Shown here: positions 6,278 through 8,391 of the stretch, one piece after another | Layout: each line of letters opens with the position of its first letter | Numbering within the stretch: position 1 is the stretch's first letter | Source: Alphaproteobacteria bacterium | GTDB taxonomy: Bacteria > Pseudomonadota > Alphaproteobacteria > Elsterales > Elsteraceae | Direction of reading: 5' to 3' | DNA length: 8,391 nt | NCBI GenBank assembly: GCA_013297545.1 | Contig: JAAFHH010000111.1 | Location: 1-8,391 of the forward strand | Translations under genes and position numbers: made by a program | Notes under the pieces: model-generated | Database searches by the model: none | Told to the model about the DNA's origin: nothing | Seen by the model: the letters and a program-made list of their open reading frames with translations, nothing else

Positions 6278-7225
6278 TCAGCCACGCCCGATCGCCCCCT
6301 GGTAGCGGCGCACGGCGTCGCGCGGGCTCAGCGCCGTTGTGCTGCGCCGACCGAGGAAGAACACGCCACTCGCGCCATCGATCGCGTAGCGTGCAGGGAT
6401 CACCCGGTCGAGCAGACGCAGCGGGCTTGCGATCAGCGCGGCGATCGTGCCGGCCTTCCAGCTGCGGAACAGGCCCGCTGCCGCATAGCGCACGGACCAG
6501 ACCAGCACTGTGCCGGGGCCGAGCACCGTGCCGCTTGCGATTTCCTCAAACTGTCGGAACAGCCAGCGATGGCCGCTCTCCGTGAAGCGGGTGAAGTCGT
6601 AGGCGCCTTCGTGGACGTGCTGCAGAAACGGGGTTTCAGCGTAGACGATGCCGGTGGGCGCCAGCACCCGGTGGATTTCCGCCACCACCTGCCAGGGGTC
6701 CAGCACATGTTCGAGCACGGCTTGAATCCACACGCCATCGACGCTGCCATCCGCCAGCGGGATCGCGTGGCCATCTGCGATCAGATCGGTCAGCGGACTG
6801 GCGTAGACATCGAAGGTGACCGTGCGGATGTCGGGCCGGGCATAGACTTGGTCGACACCAGCGCCAAGCGCGCCGCCGCCGATGATCAATACCCGCCCAC
6901 CGGCCGGCAGCAGGTCCAGGAAGCGCTTGGCATTGGCTTCGGCTACCCGGTTGCGGCCGAAGGCGAGGTCGAACAGCTTGGTGCGCAACGCGCCACCACG
7001 CCGGCGCACTGGGCTCGCCCCACCACTCGCCAGCACAGCTGCGCGGTCAAGGACGGACGCGGAGAAGTCGACCAGCACGGGCTTGCCGTCGACGAGGGGC
7101 AGGGGCGAATGCTCACACGCCCGCGTGCAGACCATCCCCTCCGGTGTCGCCGTCAGGGCCGCGCGGTGCGCGCACGGGCAGCGCAGTGCTTCCCCAAACC
7201 AGGAAATCGGACCGGCATCACCCAC
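6278..7225 (-). CDS. SAM-dependent methyltransferase with N-terminal Cys-rich (zinc-ribbon/Trm112-like) segment
   Basis: The product is 315 residues. The N-terminal ~55 residues hold CPC (16-18) and C33-x3-C37 followed by PLPLVDGKPVLVDF (41-54). This resembles the small Trm112-like or zinc-ribbon module found ahead of some methyltransferases. The catalytic domain has VLIIGGGALGAG (112-123) as motif I, D139 in TFDVYAS as the SAM-ribose residue, ADGHAIPLADGSVDGVW (150-166), IQAVLEHVLDPWQV (167-180) and HRVLAPTG (185-192). ETPFLQHVHEGAYDFTRFT (197-215) is a motif I associate with methyltransferases of polysaccharide clusters. The GTG start at 7225 is backed by GGAAAGG 8 nt upstream. It is the first gene of a two-gene minus-strand unit with the export lipoprotein, which suggests co-expression with the export machinery. 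Substrate unknown. Confidence 0.85.
   Translation of the reverse strand: MGDAGPISWFGEALRCPCAHRAALTATPEGMVCTRACEHSPLPLVDGKPVLVDFSASVLDRAAVLASGGASPVRRRGGALRTKLFDLAFGRNRVAEANAKRFLDLLPAGGRVLIIGGGALGAGVDQVYARPDIRTVTFDVYASPLTDLIADGHAIPLADGSVDGVWIQAVLEHVLDPWQVVAEIHRVLAPTGIVYAETPFLQHVHEGAYDFTRFTESGHRWLFRQFEEIASGTVLGPGTVLVWSVRYAAAGLFRSWKAGTIAALIASPLRLLDRVIPARYAIDGASGVFFLGRRSTTALSPRDAVRRYQGAIGRG
6295..6300 (-). promoter_or_regulatory. Possible Shine-Dalgarno AGGGGG for the alternative GTG start (6285) of the export lipoprotein
   Basis: On the minus strand AGGGGG precedes the GTG at 6285 by 9 nt and lies within the last codons of the upstream methyltransferase. If used, it would couple translation of the two genes and add 13 residues to the lipoprotein signal peptide. 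The match is imperfect and GC-rich DNA makes such runs common. Confidence 0.3.
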
Positions 7226-7347
7226 GATTGTTACCTTTCCCGTGACGAACCCTGGTGCTGGACGTTACTCTGTTGCCTGCGGGGGCAAACGGCACCGCCA
7301 CTCTCTTGACGACCGAGGTCGCGGCCGCCGTGGGTCTTTACCACATC
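7226..7347. promoter_or_regulatory. Divergent intergenic region between two methyltransferase genes
   Basis: This 122-bp gap separates the starts of the minus-strand methyltransferase (GTG 7225) and the plus-strand methyltransferase (ATG 7348). It must hold the promoter of the minus-strand pair and probably that of the plus-strand gene. I see the ribosome binding site at 7234-7240 but no convincing -35/-10 pair in either direction. A TTGACG at 7306-7311 looks like a -35 but has no -10 at proper spacing. If the plus-strand gene actually starts at GTG 7255, most of this gap is coding. Confidence 0.3.
7234..7240 (-). promoter_or_regulatory. Shine-Dalgarno GGAAAGG for the methyltransferase at 7225
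   Basis: Read on the minus strand, GGAAAGG is followed by 8 nt and then GTG at 7225. This is the clearest ribosome binding site in the window and settles the unusual GTG start of the Cys-rich methyltransferase. Confidence 0.6.
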
Positions 7348-7902
7348 ATGCGCAAATACTGGATGCTCAGCGGTCGACCGGAAACGGTGTTCCGCCGCAT
7401 TGCGCGCACGCGGTTCTGGAACAGTGACGAGACAGTATCGGGGGTCGGCTCCACCTTGGCAGCGACTGGTGCCGTGCGGCGCGAACTGCCCGCCATCATC
7501 GCGGAGCATGGCATCACCAGCCTGCTTGATGCTGGCTGCGGCGATTGCAATTGGATCACCGCACTGATCCCGCCGCTGCCGCGCTACATCGGCGTCGATA
7601 TCGTGCCGGAAATCGTGAGCGACTTGCGCCGGCGCTACGACCGGCCAGGGATCGAGTTCCTCGGCGGCGACGTCACCGCCATGCCGCTGCCGCAGGTCGA
7701 TCTGGTGCTGGCGCGCGATTGCTTGGTGCACCTGCCGATCAAGGCGGGCGACTGGCGGCCGATCAATCTCGAAGGCGCACCGTTCCATCTGCCGCCACCG
7801 CTGCAGCGCATCTCTGAAGCCGATGGGGTGGATAACGGCACCTATGCCGACAAGAGCTTGGCGCTCTGGCCGGTCAGTGCGCTGTCGAGGGCTGCGAGGT
7901 AA
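7348..7902 (+). CDS. Class I SAM-dependent methyltransferase, apparently with an internal in-frame deletion
   Basis: From ATG 7348 the protein has 184 residues. VSGVGSTLAAT (30-40), LLDAGCGDCNW (59-69, motif I), YIGVDIVPEI (80-89), DLVLARDCLVHL (118-129), GDWRPINLEGAPF (134-146) and YADKSLALW (166-174) match in order a methyltransferase family I recognise. In that family, however, 'RDCLVHL' is followed by about 33-35 residues (a helix plus a strand of the type 'N.k.SG..YLl.TTF') before 'GDWRPlNL'. Here only PIKA separates them, with no frameshift. The missing piece would include a core strand of the Rossmann fold, so the enzyme is probably inactive or altered. Upstream in-frame GTGs at 7255 and 7330 are alternative starts; 7348 best fits where the family begins. 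The 3' end overlaps the convergent glycosyltransferase by 61 bp. A gene under decay is as likely as a functional variant. Confidence 0.75.
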   Translation: MRKYWMLSGRPETVFRRIARTRFWNSDETVSGVGSTLAATGAVRRELPAIIAEHGITSLLDAGCGDCNWITALIPPLPRYIGVDIVPEIVSDLRRRYDRPGIEFLGGDVTAMPLPQVDLVLARDCLVHLPIKAGDWRPINLEGAPFHLPPPLQRISEADGVDNGTYADKSLALWPVSALSRAAR

Positions 7903-8391
7903 GCCTCCGTCACCCGGTCGACACCAAAGCGTAGGGCGGCGTGCTGCAGGCGCGCAGCCGGCAGGGGATTGGCTAGGGTCGCCGCAATCGCGTGGGCGAG
8001 GCCGGCCGGGTCGCCCACGGGGGCGAGGGCGCCGAGTGCACCATCCTCCAGGATAAACCGCGGCCCGCCCGGGCAATCAGTCGCGACCACCGGCGTGCCG
8101 CAGGCCATCGCCTCGACCAGCACATTGCCGAAGCCTTCGTGGCGTGAGGGCAGCACCAGGGCGGCTGCGTGCTGCAGCCAGGGGGTGACGTCGCTGACCG
8201 TACCGATGAACGCGACCCGGCCTTCGAGATAGCGGGCAGCCGCCTCCAGGCGCGCGCGTTCCGGCCCATCACCGAGGATGATCAAGCGTTCGGCCGGTAA
8301 CAGGGCGAGGGCCGCGAGCAGGGTGGCCACGTCTTTCGACGCGACCAAGCGGCCGGCGAACACCAGGGGTTTCGCCCCCGCGCGATACCAG
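7842..8391 (-). CDS. Glycosyltransferase family 4, C-terminal part (5' end outside window)
   Basis: The frame is open from the right edge to a TAG at 7844-7842, giving about 182 residues that form the donor-binding C-terminal domain of a GT-B glycosyltransferase. Reading inward, PLVFAGRLVASKDVATLL is the usual GRL..KD...L motif. It is followed by RLIILGDGPERARLE, then FIGTVSDVTPWL, and then HEGFGNVLVEAMACGTPVVA with both glutamates of the E-x7-E motif (codons at about 8136-8138 and 8112-8114), then DCPGGPRFIL. An internal GTG at 8363 is not the start, because homologous sequence (WYRAGAKPL) continues to the edge. The acceptor-binding N-terminal half lies beyond the window. It presumably adds a sugar to the same polysaccharide; specificity unknown. 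The last ~14 residues are coded inside the overlap with the convergent methyltransferase. Confidence 0.88.
   Translation of the reverse strand, partial: WYRAGAKPLVFAGRLVASKDVATLLAALALLPAERLIILGDGPERARLEAAARYLEGRVAFIGTVSDVTPWLQHAAALVLPSRHEGFGNVLVEAMACGTPVVATDCPGGPRFILEDGALGALAPVGDPAGLAHAIAATLANPLPAARLQHAALRFGVDRVTEAYLAALDSALTGQSAKLLSA

Noticed and set aside
7306..7311. TTGACG as a -35 element for the plus-strand methyltransferase
   Set aside because: No -10-like hexamer occurs 16-19 bp downstream, and the site may lie inside coding sequence if an upstream start is used.
7231..8076. A 281-residue minus-strand open frame spanning the truncated methyltransferase and the glycosyltransferase end
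   Set aside because: It crosses two genes with convincing motifs in other frames, and its translation shows no recognisable domain.

Overview
The window is GC-rich, gene-dense bacterial DNA with a Gram-negative character: it encodes an outer-membrane polysaccharide export lipoprotein. The gene set and protein style fit an alphaproteobacterium, but no rRNA or other phylogenetic marker is present, so that placement is an inference. The whole window reads as the interior of an exopolysaccharide or capsule biosynthesis locus that continues past both ends. I see no tRNA, rRNA, IS element, CRISPR array or attachment site.

Layout, left to right. (1) The last ~53 codons of an asparagine synthase-like amidotransferase (+) converge on a class I SAM methyltransferase (-, 137-823). 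(2) After a ~113-bp divergent intergenic region comes a tightly coupled four-gene operon on the + strand: GDP-mannose 6-dehydrogenase (AlgD type, 937-2238), a GT4 glycosyltransferase (2222-3421), a second methyltransferase (3418-4188) and a VpsF/Wzy-like multi-spanning polymerase (4185-5564). Successive genes overlap by 17, 4 and 4 nt. (3) A two-gene block on the - strand follows: a methyltransferase with a Cys-rich N-terminal zinc-ribbon-like segment (6278-7225), then a Wza/OPX-type export lipoprotein (5503-6246), whose 3' end overlaps the polymerase by 62 bp. (4) A fourth methyltransferase (+, 7348-7902) appears to lack an internal block of about 33-35 residues. It overlaps by 61 bp the 3' end of a partial GT4 glycosyltransferase (-, 7842 to the right edge).

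How the genes may work together: AlgD would supply GDP-mannuronate (a uronic acid donor). The two GT4 enzymes would build the repeat unit, the VpsF-like protein would polymerise it in the inner membrane, and the OPX lipoprotein would provide the outer-membrane exit. The amidotransferase and up to four methyltransferases would decorate the sugars. No alginate polymerisation or epimerase gene (alg8/alg44/algG type) is visible, so the product is probably a different, perhaps heavily methylated, uronate-containing polysaccharide. The most notable observations are the apparently deleted methyltransferase, the density of methyltransferases, the repeated ~60-bp convergent coding overlaps, and AlgD paired with a VpsF-type polymerase.
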